Shown piece by piece: positions 40,101-47,700 of a stretch of 64,000 nucleotides of DNA (positions are counted from its first letter, which is position 1; each line of letters begins with the position of its first letter). The notes under the pieces were generated by a model. The model saw only the letters and a list, made by a program, of their open reading frames with translations. It did not search any database and was not told the DNA's origin. The DNA is from Arbacia lixula (Eukaryota; Echinodermata; Echinoidea; Arbacioida; Arbaciidae), in contig OZ022584.1 of NCBI GenBank assembly GCA_963669155.1, positions 7,461,362-7,525,361 on the forward strand, read 5' to 3'. The position numbers and the translations under genes are program-made.

Positions 40101-43093
40101 CAGTACACATGTAAGAGCTTTGCCTAATGTATGTGCTAACAACATGTAATTAATAGCCATTTAAGATAAAGGGGCGAGAGAAAAAAATTTGGAAAAAAAA
40201 TCTCAAAGAGAATGACAAAGTGATGGAAAGAACAGAAGAAGGTGGCAAAATAAACATTGCACAAGGAATGAAAAATTGACCCTACCCACACCAGGATTCG
40301 ACCCAGGGGGCCTCGCGTTCTTAAAACAGCGCCTTACGCATTGAACTACAAATCTTCCCATTCACTTAACACGTAAAGCAGAAAAGGGAGCTATAAGGAT
40401 TTTGAAATCAATGTTCAAGCTGAAATTTCGCCAAGATCCCGACATCCGATTAGAAAATGGAGACCACGTTCCCAAAAGCTAGTACACTCAGGTACAACAT
40501 ACTAACATTTCAGAGTAAAACATTCAAACATAAGCGAGATACAGCTGCTAAAAGATTGTCATGTCAATACATGATTCGAAATAAATGCCTCTCCCATTGA
40601 CATTACACGTAAATATGTGACAATTTGGCATAAAGCTTTTCATCAAAATTTACACCATGATGACGTGATCAAAATGTGTATAAAGGCATATTTTTACCAT
40701 AGAGCAATGTCCAAGGCACAACATACTGAAATTTATCTTTTTAATTTATTACTTGCCTTGTGATAAAGAGCATCCAAAACAAACAACACATCTAGTCAAC
40801 TTCAGTTATGACTGCAGGGGATTATTTAAAAAGGCACAAGCTTTCATATAACTCGCTTTAGTCACAGGGCAATCCTGAGGGTATCACACAATCCCTTCTC
40901 TGTTCCTTTTCAAGGTATATGCTCTTTGCAACAAATTTTAAACAAATCACACAACAGCAGGAATAACTGGCCTTGTTTATCAACTTTTCAGAAATTCAAA
41001 GGCCTTTACGAACGCGTTTCCTAACGCGTTTAAAAAAACGGTGCGTTTATCAACTCCAAAGGCCTTTACGAAGGTGTTTCCAAGCACGTTTCCAAACGCG
41101 TTTAAAAAAATGTGCGTTTATCAACTCGATTGCCCAAGTCAAAAACCGGCCTTGTCATCGAAAACACATGGTTTAAAGGGCAAATACTGTACTGGGAAGG
41201 CAAAAAGCCTTCAAAATGTAATTGTTAGCAATCTTCTTGCCAATAGTCTTAAATTCATGTATTGTCTATTTTAGAAGCTTGCTGAAAGTTATTTGCCCTC
41301 AAATGATCCACATATGGAGTAATTAATGATTAATGATTAAATCCTCAAAATGTTCGGCCCGAACATTTTGAGGATTTGTGATTTAATCACTCATTACTAC
41401 AAATGCAGATCATTTGAGAACAAATAACTTTCAGCAAGCTTCTAAAATAGACAATACATGAATTTAAGACCATTGGCAAGAAGATTGCTGACAATTATAT
41501 TTTGAAGGCTTTTTTGCCTTCCCAGTACAGTATATGCCCTTTAAAGGCGTTTCAAAACAGCTTTGTGGTTATCTCGCTTCTTTAAACGTGTTTCTGGTTT
41601 AAACGCGTTTAGGATCGTACAAATTTGCGGTTTTCAAAACAGCTTTCCAAACCCCATAATCAAAACACCTTTTTGTTTATCAACTCATTTAAACGCATTT
41701 AAAAAAATTTAAACGCATTTGGAAACCTTAATTCTACCCAAAAAAAAGAGTTGATAAACACGCCCACTGAGAAACTAAAGAAGACTGGACTCACTCATTA
41801 ATCTCCCTCCTCAGGCTGTTCCTCAGGTGGTTCTTGTTCATGTCAGCCGTCCACACAAACTTGGAGAGGAAAGTGGACACATACCCCTCTACTCTGGCCC
41901 CCAGGTTCTGGTATGCAGGCTGGACAAAAGATAACATCTCCTCACAGTACTCTGAGCTACATACATGTACATGGGCATATCCACAGTAAAGAGAACTGTA
42001 AGTGTCAGAGAATATTTTACGAGAATATTAGTTCCTGTTGTGGCCGAATCATGGACAGCACAGTTTGCCATGGACCCAACTCAAGCGACAGCCGAAACTA
42101 TGGGAGAACTTAACGAGTTCCTGTTGTGACCAAATCATGGACGGCACAGTTTGCCATGGACCCAGGAAATGATTTTTTCATAGCCATAGGATGGGAAATA
42201 TATGTAGTTTGTGTGCTGGCACAGGCAAAAATCATAACATCAACTTCATACTTTCCCAGAAACTCTGCCCAAATCCATAATTTTGGGTATTAAACGCTAT
42301 TTCTGCAACCCTCTTTTCATAGCACATCAGCTAAGAATTTTGATTTTGATTCGTGCAGAGGTAATTATGTGCTTTTAACTGTCTTTTTTTTTACAGTACA
42401 GTGGAGATGTATGTGACTGTTTTTTCCACTGTATGTGATGACGTGTTGTTACGTGTGTTTTTCCAATTTCCATGATTTTATTGAAAGACCAATGCTGGCG
42501 TGACCGACTAGAACATGGGCAGCTGATGGCAGCTTGACAGACTTTGTTTGCTAGAAAGATACAAATATATAAAGAGGAAATATGTGTAACGTTGCTCAAC
42601 ATTTTCATAGTGCGTGTATTCAATAAGGTGAGACATTCATATGTGATAACACTGATAAATGTACTTGAAATAAGTTATTCATTCAAGTATGGTGTTGGGG
42701 ACGATTATATCAGTAGTCGGATCAGTACCAGTCACGCAAGGAAAATGATGGCGAGCACTCGGGACGCTCCCGCTTCGCGGGTGCAGTCCCGATTCCCGAA
42801 GCTAGGCCATGGCCAGCCTCCGGAGTCCGCGTCCGTCCGACGTCCGGAGGTCTGCTGGCATGCTCCGCCGTTCATTCCCCGTGCATGGCCTACACTCACT
42901 GAACTAGCACCAATCGTGCAATAGCCAGATAGCGGATTGCCACTGACTGAGCGCTTAGTAAGATCATGCTTACCTTGGTGTCAACATCTGCCAGACATTC
43001 TCGGCGAAACTGGTCGAAAATCCCTTGTGATTTTACTCGGTCTACTATCCGAGTAACTAGGGCTGGATCTACACCATTAGCTGTTGCCGACAT
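16502..43093 (-). CDS. BOD1L1: BOD1-like (BOD1/Shg1 domain) COMPASS-associated protein
   Basis: Complete seven-exon gene: 42974-43093, 41795-41919, 39753-39934, 37958-39241, 36870-37075, 19808-19895 and 16502-19113, totalling 4617 bp (1538 codons plus stop) with every phase consistent. Residues about 8-125 form the BOD1/Shg1 domain (for example VDRVKSQGIFDQFRRECLAD, then AYQNLGARVEGYVS and EMLASGVERVIEQIVDAQI). In vertebrates BOD1L1 binds the SETD1A (Set1/COMPASS) histone H3K4 methyltransferase and protects stalled replication forks; BOD1 acts in chromosome biorientation. The rest is disordered: Pro-rich (about 150-240), Lys/Arg-rich (about 270-330), Ser/acidic (about 530-560), a charged coiled coil (about 640-700), a long Glu/Asp region (about 770-1250) and a basic Ser/Arg/Pro C-terminus. 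It is about half the length of human BOD1L1. Donor 6 (TTGG|GTATTT) is weak but required by phase. Confidence 0.9.
19323..19354. repeat. T-run to G-run junction
   Basis: About 20 T followed by about 10 G on the plus strand. The same configuration recurs near 3498-3525, 28577-28615 and 43481-43530, and inverted (C-run then A-run) near 46541-46570. Confidence 0.8.
19808..19895 (-). CDS. BOD1L1: BOD1L-like exon 6 (88-bp coiled-coil exon)
   Basis: Reads AEAKEERAKRRQQLKEERE and ends at RLG with donor G|GTATTTC. The acceptor is GATCCAG|GCG. It is separated from exon 5 by 16.9 kb of transposon-rich intron. The frame joins exon 5 in phase 0 and exon 7 with one base carried over, which supports it despite the weak donor. 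Confidence 0.75.
20026..20245. mobile_element. Foldback MITE, family M (copy 1, complete)
   Basis: A near-perfect inverted repeat of about 220 bp starting CACTTCAGCTCAAAGGAAT and ending with the inverse, flanked by TA on both sides (20024-20025, 20246-20247). Arms are about 95 bp (GGCATAGGGAAAGGGA..., then GGAGCC, then a TTTTAAACCACGG-like segment). A TA target site suggests a Tc1/mariner-type mobiliser. Other copies: 31069-31302 (complete) and 46197-46346 (truncated). Confidence 0.85.
22261..22359. repeat. 99-bp near-perfect palindrome
   Basis: Arms of about 42 bp beginning CCTGTACAAATTTGCC and ending with its inverse, including ACGGGACAGACG and CGTCTGTCCCGT. The loop is about 15 bp and there is one arm mismatch. 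It lies inside the 6.5-kb element. Confidence 0.85.
23369..23445 (+). pseudogene. Myb/SANT-like exon of a Harbinger-type element
   Basis: The exon-like stretch reads KPGARNPRWTKEETIMLCTL and then VKNNR, followed by donor AG|GTTTGT. RxxxWTxEE with a following helix is the signature of Myb/SANT-like (Myb_DNA-bind_5 type) proteins encoded by PIF/Harbinger elements. A possible downstream piece GGPEPKLRPALEA (about 23864-23920) resembles the GGGPxP linker common in these proteins. The remaining exons are degraded, and no full frame is visible. Confidence 0.5.
25090..25480 (+). repeat. Dispersed repeat family D (AGGTCA-rich), copy in intron 6
   Basis: Contains GTCCGTCCGTCC, TTTAGGCAATATCTTTAGAG, CAAACTTGGTAGATATGGGT and AGGTCAGAGGTCAAAGGTCA (25429-25448). 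The same order occurs in inverse at 51700-52290 and 59490-60050, with degenerate relatives near 24360-24900 and 32730-33080. A short marker ACTGCGTGGCAGTC (about 25600) recurs inverted near 59500, which suggests an element boundary. No coding capacity seen. Confidence 0.75.
25812..25991 (-). pseudogene. HARBI1-like transposase C-terminal fragment
   Basis: An acceptor-like TACATTCAG precedes an open frame reading SCVINVSYVLYNLVQLYGEH and then HEGIDEAV..., ending at a stop (25812-25814). The C-x3-(N)-x-x-x-VLxN motif resembles the ICxxLHN helix near the C-terminus of HARBI1/PIF nucleases, with His replaced by Tyr. No DDE catalytic residues can be seen upstream, so this is a relic. It is on the strand opposite to the Myb-like exon, an arrangement found in Harbinger elements. 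Confidence 0.45.
28055..28465 (+). mobile_element. Family S element (copy 2)
   Basis: Ends AATTCTCCC(G/T)ATCGCATAT and inverse. After the GATATC-rich subterminal segment it carries part of the coding region found in copy 4 (GGAAGGGTTGTTACATGGA, GATTGTGGATGGACTAA), interrupted by frameshifts. It is intermediate between the long copy 4 and the short copies 1 and 3. Confidence 0.8.
28577..28615. repeat. T-run to G-run junction
   Basis: About 22 T followed by about 16 G. The flanks differ from those of the other T/G junctions, so the junction itself is the shared part. Confidence 0.8.
29381..29641. mobile_element. TA-flanked MITE with ATAAGCCGC motifs
   Basis: The left end CTGACCGGCATATAAGCCGC and the right end (inverse, GCGGCTAATAAGTCGGTCAG) are both flanked by TA. 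The interior includes GATAAGCCGCACACGC. It is related to 50774-51080. The sequence just right of it (29650-29730, ATGGCTTTGATAGCCATCC) is shared with 50893-50970. Confidence 0.7.
29782..30170 (-). mobile_element. Family S element (copy 3, inverted)
   Basis: Same ends as copies 1, 2 and 4 but in opposite orientation. The core contains a degenerate CCCTAACCC-like tract (29950-30005), the inverse of the tract in copy 1. It ends 38 bp before copy 4 begins. Confidence 0.8.
30209..30842 (+). mobile_element. Family S element (copy 4, longest, with coding remnant)
   Basis: The left end is mutated (AATTCTTTTTAACGCATATA); the right end is CTATATGCGATAAGGAGAATT-like. At 634 bp it is the longest copy and is the only one that keeps the SAP-domain reading frame. 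It is likely the least deleted derivative of a larger autonomous DNA transposon that is not in this window. Confidence 0.8.
30393..30834 (+). pseudogene. SAP-domain transposon protein remnant
   Basis: An ATG frame at 30393 begins MDRPDDQFRRMSVSRLKDFL and continues SERNVPTTGKRRNKLETL, a good match to the SAP DNA-binding motif (helix, LKxxLxxRxxxxxGxKxxLxxR pattern). After about 45 codons the homologous reading moves to another frame (from about 30500) and continues CDLNGRVVTWTNDLKKIPPI and HGDVYAYLYIDCGWTIERMK up to the right terminus. IPPIxHxDVYxYL followed by a KxxDGYxxFVxG segment is the N-terminal pattern of invertebrate SAP-plus-SWIM/YqaJ-type transposon proteins as I know them (established knowledge, moderate recall). 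One frameshift and lack of the nuclease part make it a broken relic. Confidence 0.55.
31069..31302. mobile_element. Foldback MITE, family M (copy 2, complete)
   Basis: Starts CACTACAGCTCAAAGGAAT and ends with the inverse, flanked by TA on both sides. Same arm order as the copy at 20026-20245 (GGCATAGGGAAAGGAAAAGG, GGAGCCGTAGTTTTAAACTA, then the central ATGCTTTAGCCTA loop region). Confidence 0.85.
32730..33080 (-). repeat. Degenerate relative of family D
   Basis: Contains TGACCGTGACCTGTGACCTT, CACCAAGTTTGATGAAATCC and a later CAAGTTTGATGAAATTCAG, and ends near GAGTTATTGCGTAAACGAG, the same succession as family D but diverged. 31303-32729 to its left is AT-rich with no recognised element. Confidence 0.45.
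33081..34815. other. Intronic sequence without recognised features
   Basis: AT-rich part of BOD1L-like intron 6. No coding homology, RNA gene or clear repeat seen. Confidence 0.45.
34816..35567. mobile_element. 752-bp foldback element
   Basis: Begins TATAAACACAACAAA and ends with the inverse TTTGTTGTGTTTATA. Arms of roughly 190 bp include AAGTCC, AAGCAA, GATCAAAAAGGTTTTGAGCA and TCACTTTTCAAAAGTCACAA, all mirrored on the right. The right arm has a run of about 23 G where the left arm has CCCTCCC. A single related arm is at 12352-12510. Confidence 0.8.
35568..36869. other. Intronic sequence near BOD1L-like exon 5 donor
   Basis: AT-rich with many ACATGTA words. No gene or clear repeat family recognised. 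Confidence 0.45.
36870..37075 (-). CDS. BOD1L1: BOD1L-like exon 5
   Basis: Acceptor TTTCCTCAG|AC and donor AAAGCG|GTAAGT, 206 bp, phase 1 to phase 0. It encodes an Ala/Ser-rich stretch and the start of an Arg/Glu-rich helix (ARWKRQHMVDAEDEETRNER). About 250 bp of almost pure pyrimidine (on the gene strand) lies directly upstream of its acceptor. Confidence 0.82.
37076..37330 (-). repeat. ~250-bp polypyrimidine tract upstream of BOD1L-like exon 5
   Basis: The plus strand is almost purely A and G (GAGGAGGAGAAGGAGAGG type), so the minus-strand transcript has a very long C/U tract ending at the acceptor TTTCCTCAG. It produces a Leu/Ser/Phe-rich artefactual frame that runs into the exon. Confidence 0.8.
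37640..37800 (+). pseudogene. LINE ORF2 C-terminal fragment
   Basis: Plus-strand reading FRNASLHLRNNLPESRLNRG with a following STEEFKCILPLHL in another frame matches the pattern SFRxxAPxLWNxLPxxxRxxxSxxxFKxxLKTHLF near the end of CR1/L2/Jockey-type reverse-transcriptase ORFs. It is short, frameshifted and in antisense to the BOD1L-like gene. Confidence 0.45.
37958..39241 (-). CDS. BOD1L1: BOD1L-like exon 4, disordered Pro/Lys/Ser region
   Basis: A 1284-bp exon (GTGCAG|GTAAC acceptor, TAGTG|GTAAGTC donor) with a PPPLP-type proline-rich start, a basic KKRIILKKVVVRKADGTKVV block, several KxE-type lysine contexts, and an acidic poly-Ser end (ISSSSSSSSSSDEESAEED). A 450-codon open frame on the opposite strand is a coding-composition shadow. 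Confidence 0.85.
39753..41919 (-). CDS. BOD1L1: BOD1L-like exons 2 and 3, rest of the BOD1/Shg1 domain
   Basis: Exon 2 (41795-41919; CCAG|CCTGC acceptor, GA|GTGAGT donor) encodes AYQNLGARVEGYVSTFLSKF and NKNHLRNSLRREINE. Exon 3 (39753-39934; CTCAG|GTCTG acceptor, ACAG|GTACTG donor) encodes EMLASGVERVIEQIVDAQI and ends the domain. The domain is therefore split by two introns, each loaded with transposons: intron 1 is short and clean, and intron 2 carries two large elements. Confidence 0.9.
39991..40730 (-). mobile_element. Family T element with tRNA-like module (inverted partial copy)
   Basis: Starts on the plus strand with AGGTGGTCTGTAGGGCAA, preceded by ATACTTGTGGGCAAG, matching the reverse complement of the right end of 62296-63964. 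Read on the minus strand it contains CTCCATTTTCTAATCGGATG, GGCGAAATTTCAGCTTGAA, TTAAGTGAATGGGAAGATTT, then the tRNA-like piece, then a CTTTGAGATTTTTTTTCC region, in the same order as the 62-64 kb copy. Box A-like sequence is at 40338-40348 and box B-like GGATTCGACCC (inverse) at 40294-40304. Confidence 0.75.
40969..41765. mobile_element. ~800-bp GTTTATCAAC-end element with ACT target duplication
   Basis: The left end GGCCTTGTTTATCAAC and the right end GTTGATAAACACGCCC are inverted relatives, with ACT immediately outside both (40966-40968 and 41766-41768). Subterminal repeats of the type AACGCGTTTxxAAAACG recur many times on both sides. A GGCC..TGTTT end with a 3-bp duplication is the PIF/Harbinger (Tourist-like) pattern. 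It carries the nested palindrome at 41172-41545 and lies in BOD1L-like intron 2. Confidence 0.75.
41172..41545. mobile_element. 374-bp near-perfect palindrome nested in the element
   Basis: Begins TTTAAAGGGCAAATACTGTA and ends with its inverse. Arms are about 186 bp, centred on TGTTCGGCCCGAACA near 41358. A decayed single arm end (TGAAGGCTTTTTTGTCTTC, CAGTACAGTATATGCCC) is found at about 59385-59432. The TTTAAA ends are compatible with a TTAA target site. Confidence 0.85.
42974..43093 (-). CDS. BOD1L1: BOD1L-like exon 1, start of the BOD1/Shg1 domain
   Basis: Forty codons from ATG to a clean donor (CACCAAG|GTAAGC). IVDRVKSQGIFDQFRRECLA is the most conserved signature of the BOD1 family and shows that this is the true N-terminus. 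The adjoining intron stretch 42740-42900 is markedly GC-rich for the window, as is common near animal promoters. Confidence 0.92.
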
Positions 43094-43477
43094 ATTGGTT
43101 GCAAATTTATGAGATCATCAAGAAAATATGATGAAAATAATCACCCTAGTCCTGTTTTCTATCCGGTTGAGTGTTGCTTTCTCTCGCGGCACAATGCTGC
43201 TGCCAGTAAGAAGCTCGTGTATGTATCACGCGTCTTACGATCATTGCACGTGGAGCAGCGAAAAGGCGATGGGTGCATGCTTTGGGATCGGACATCGCGG
43301 ATTACCCCTCACTGCACTGTTCACTGAAATAAGGGTCCACTGGGAACACCCGTTTGTTTCCGGGTTTTAAACTGGAATCTTCTGGACTCAGGATAAAAAT
43401 TAATTCAAAATTTTCGGGGGCTATGTTTTTTTTTTCACCACATTGGCCATTTTGTCTGCAATTTCACATCGTGTCTA

Positions 43478-43510
<33 letters not shown>

Positions 43511-43829
43511 GGGGGGGGGGGGGGGGGGGGCTCTATTAACATTTTCCAGGGCTCTTGGTCCATACAGAATGGCCTGATGAGAGTAAAACAGAATGTTTAC
43601 ACTTTGAGAGCAAGCATAGGACTTGTAGTCCGACTGGTGATATTTCTTTTAATGGTAGGCCTACTGATATAGAATGCATACGGCTGCTATATTGAAACAT
43701 AGCTAGGGTCATGTTTTATAATAATGTCTCTAAAGTCAAGACCCATGTGAGCAACGTATGCAGATCTGCCTCGTTTACGTTTGAATTTCATAAAATTGGT
43801 AGCATGTCAGTCAGTTTCTTACAAAAAAG

Positions 43830-44000
43830 ACCACCCGATGCTGATCATGTCTAGCATTGACTTTTGCAACTGTCTTCTGTATGGTCTATACCTGATGCAT
43901 AAATTAACAATCTGCAGAGAATACAAAATTCAGCAGCTACTATTTTGATAAAAGTCGTTCACGACTGTCACTTCATATAAGGGAGCTTCATAATGCTAAG
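43830..44000 (+). pseudogene. LINE reverse-transcriptase C-terminal fragment
   Basis: Reads LIMSSIDFCNCLLYGL and, in the next frame, INNLQRIQNSAATILIKVVH, matching the SRLDYCNSLLYGLPxxxxxxLQRVQNxAARLV motif of CR1/L2/Jockey-type ORF2. Frameshifts and its short length show it is dead. Confidence 0.65.
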
Positions 44001-44077
44001 GGTTCGTAAATGAAAGGTCAGCTCCGGTCCATCTTCTACAGTTGATATAAGATTCAGGCGCGTATGCAGAGAGAGAG

Positions 44078-44300
44078 GGGGGGGGGGGGTGCGGGGTGGG
44101 GGGTGGAAAAGGCTCGGGGTTCAACCCCCCCCCCCCCCCCCCCAGGCCCCCCTTTGATTTTTTTTCCTTGTCTCTTCAGAGGTCGGTCAGGTAGACGAAC
44201 GGTAACCCTACCTAATAATGACGCAATAAATTTTTGCAGCGCTGAAAAAAAATCAAGACACCCCCCCCCCCCCCCCCCCCCCACCACCACCCCCACCCCG
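44078..44300. repeat. G-tract and C-tract cluster
   Basis: A G run near 44080-44092, a C run near 44124-44144 and another C run near 44261-44282, with ACACATGCACACAC after it. The plus-strand G run and C runs can pair with each other, and each is a candidate for four-stranded structure. Confidence 0.75.
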
Positions 44301-44758
44301 ACATGCACATGTACACACATGCACACACGTCTCACTTTCTCTCCTCTCTTTCTCTTTCTTTCCTAGCTCCTCTGCCCGGCCGACGTATGTTTTGCTGTCT
44401 CGATCCCTCTTTCGCGGCTTTTGCAAGTGATATGTTGCATCATGGACTTTAGCCTCTTTGACACCATTCAATCCTTCCAGCATTTGGCAGAGTTTCCGTC
44501 AGTTCATAACAAACATGACAAAGATAGATCTGTCAATGAGTCGGTCATGTTATTGTTGAGTAGCGATCTGTCAAACTTTTACAGAAGTTTATCAGCAACG
44601 TACTCACATGATCATCCATGTGACTTGATCACGTGATTAACTCGAACATCTTTGCGAAGTGCATACTGCGTACTGGATACCGTACATGTAGTTACTTGCA
44701 ATAGTTTATGAAGAAAGCTGAATTCTTACAAAGTTACACTCCAAGAAGGGAAGCGAAA

Positions 44759-47700
44759 ATGAAGTTATTAGGCGCCATTGCAGTCATTCTCTGTAGTGTT
44801 CCATTCATCACTGGTTCTATTTCTCCATCGAGATTGTGTGTCATAGAAAATCGAGTGGGAAATCAGGAGGTAATTCTCGTATTTCGCTCGACGACGCAGG
44901 CGCCATCTGTACAGCTGAGCTACGGAGACTCGAAATCGTCCTCCCCTGAGTGGAGCCAGTGGAAGACGTTGGGTGCTCCGCTGACCACTCCGCCACTCTC
45001 CAACCCAGTGTGTGATTACACGGAGCGAAATGAGACACGGGTTCGTTCATTGCTGTTTTTACTTTAAAGGGATAGTTGAAGATAGCTGAAGATGAGTTGG
45101 TGTTATTGTTAAGGGCAGAAACAGAAAAAGAATGGAACATATACACTGTAGACAGGAATAACCGTCTCATTTGGGGCATTCTTTAATCGGAATTACATTT
45201 TTGGACATACCTCCCAAATAGAGACAGTATGTCCACACCAAACGCTCAGTGGCGATTTAGTACAACGTACGGTTCAATGCGCATTAAGTACCCGATTAGT
45301 AGAAAGTCTATGGGAAAATGGATTTTGGAACTATAGCTACTTCGTTTAAAAATAACATCTTTCAAGCTATGATACAACAAATCTACTTCAATCAAAATTA
45401 GATCTATATTAGGCATATATATTTATAAATTCTGGGACTAAAATTCAATCAACATATAAAGAAAGGTGAAAATTAAAGACTTTCTTTCCACCGATCACAC
45501 GTTTATTGCAGACATTTTTAATCTACTCGAGTCTGACATAAATTTGACCAATCAGATTGTTCGACGGGTTGTTGGCTATGAATATTAAAAAAAAAAAATA
45601 ACACACAGCATACGAGCGGGAAAAAAATGTACGCATGCGTGAAATTACTTATTCATATATGCATAGCATTAGCGTTGTCATATTCATCGATCGCCATACA
45701 GTGTACAGGTGTAATGGTCAGTCTCTAGATAGGGCGTTCAGAGGAGCCAGATGCAATCTCGGCGGATCCAACGTCCTACAGAGACTGATTTTTCGGTACA
45801 AAAAAAACATACACTTTTGAAATGACGGCTAAATAAAAAATATATGGTTATGGGGGGGAATATTATATGTATGGATGGCTTAGGGACTCAACTTTCATGA
45901 CATGAAAACCTCTGAAAATATTCATGCTTGGATGAGCACTATTCACTTTTGTAAATAGTATGAAGATTAGGCTGCGCAGGAATTAATCTTCCAATTTTGC
46001 GAGAGGTTGAATATTGAATATTCACTTGAATATTCAATTATGGGTTGTCAAAAAAACAGAATGTCAAAGATGCCGGCAATTTATTTTTTAGGTCAATGGA
46101 TAACTTGAAGAACAGGCAGCCAGTAGTTGAGACATTCCTTTTCTTTTTCAACAAAATGTATTTGAATAATGAATGTTCAATTCTCAAAGGAATGTACACT
46201 ACAGCTCAAAGGAATTGGCATAGGGAAAGGGAAGAAAGGGAAGGAGCCGCAGTTTTAAACCATGGTATATTTTGTCCAGTTTAGCATGAAACACGATGCT
46301 TTAGCCTAAAGAGCATCATGTTTCATGCTGAACTAGACAAAATATTTTTTGAAAGGAAACCAGATGAGTCTACAGTAGAGGAAAACTGACTCTTTTTCAA
46401 CATTTCCATGCTCTCAATCATGACCCACATTCCTCACCACAATACACTACACAACAAGAAATCGAGTGAAAAATCCCTCATTTTATAATCATGTCATATG
46501 AATTTCGTATTTTAACTAATACTGAAGTATTGAAGCTGCATCCCCCCCCCCCCCCCACAAAAAAAAAATAATAAAAAAATCCAATCCAAAGATATTTTGT
46601 TCTTTCTTCTTTCCCAACCAAACACACAACCAAGAGAGCTGGAATTTTTAACCCTTTGCAACAGTCAAGTAATGTAACAAATAATCAGAACTTATCTCTT
46701 CTCATATTGTGTGATTACAGGTATTTGTGCAGGCGTCGGATGGGCAGGTGTATGCAGCCACACAAGACCCAAGTTATTTCATGAAATTCTCTTCCTGGAA
46801 GAAGGTTGGACTGGGCACCATCCCCTCGCAGTCTGGAGAGGGCGCACTCCAGGATTCCCTGTTTGTCGGCCAGTATGGGAAAGACTCGCTTCTCTTTGCG
46901 CGCTCCATGAGTGCAAATACGTCTCAGCTGTATTGGTGCAAAGGTTAGCTTTTTACTTCAAAAGGGCTGACTTTTGCGCATGTCTCTCATTTGATATTCA
47001 AACACCATTTGCTGATTAATAGATTTAGGCAGAGCATAAAGGAAAGCTTTAAAGGGAAAATGGAGCCCAATTTTGATGCTAATTTGCCGATTTGCAATTT
47101 GGATGCAGACCAATGGCCATGACCGGTAAAAGTTAAGATTTCTATTGAACTGATAATACTGTCAACTAAAAATGGCAAAATAATATAAAATGGATTGTTA
47201 GTAACCTATCAGAATGGGTGGGTAACAAAAGTATGAAAATCATGGGGTTCTTTTGTGTTTATAATGGTCAAAGTGAATCCCTTTTTTTAAAAGTTTATAG
47301 TGGTTCCATTTTCTGATAGTGGATATCATAAACAAATATATTGTGTGAATGATGGTTGTAAAAATGGCAAGTAAGAGACATGAATAAGAGACAGGGCCCC
47401 CTGGTAGAACAGTGTTCAACCACTGAAGGGGCTACCCTGGCTAAATAAAACCAATAAAATAAAAATAAACAAATGAAATACAATCCTGTACTAGAGAGTG
47501 ATTTGGTTAAAATGGTTTGGAATCAAAATCCAATATAGTGTAAGACTCATAACTATCATGTGTTTAGAGAGACTACCTGTCCATGAAGAACATGTGCATT
47601 GTTTCCCTGTAATGATGTACCTCACTGAAACTTGTATCAAAATAACCTGTTGAGAAAGACCGCATTTTTTGTCTTGTGAGCAATGTTTCTTATTAAAACT

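Larger units (their letters stand above)
43094..44758. promoter_or_regulatory. Head-to-head spacer between the BOD1L-like and secreted-protein genes
   Basis: The two genes diverge from here, so both promoters must lie within this 1.7 kb. I see no clear TATA box. The spacer also holds a T-run/G-run junction (43481-43530), a LINE fragment (about 43840-44000) and long G and C tracts (44078-44300), so the insertable part is already occupied by repeats. Confidence 0.5.

Noticed and set aside
44708-44758. Upstream ATG as start of the secreted-protein gene
   Set aside because: It would place 17 polar residues ahead of a canonical signal peptide; the ATG at 44759 gives a proper hydrophobic leader.
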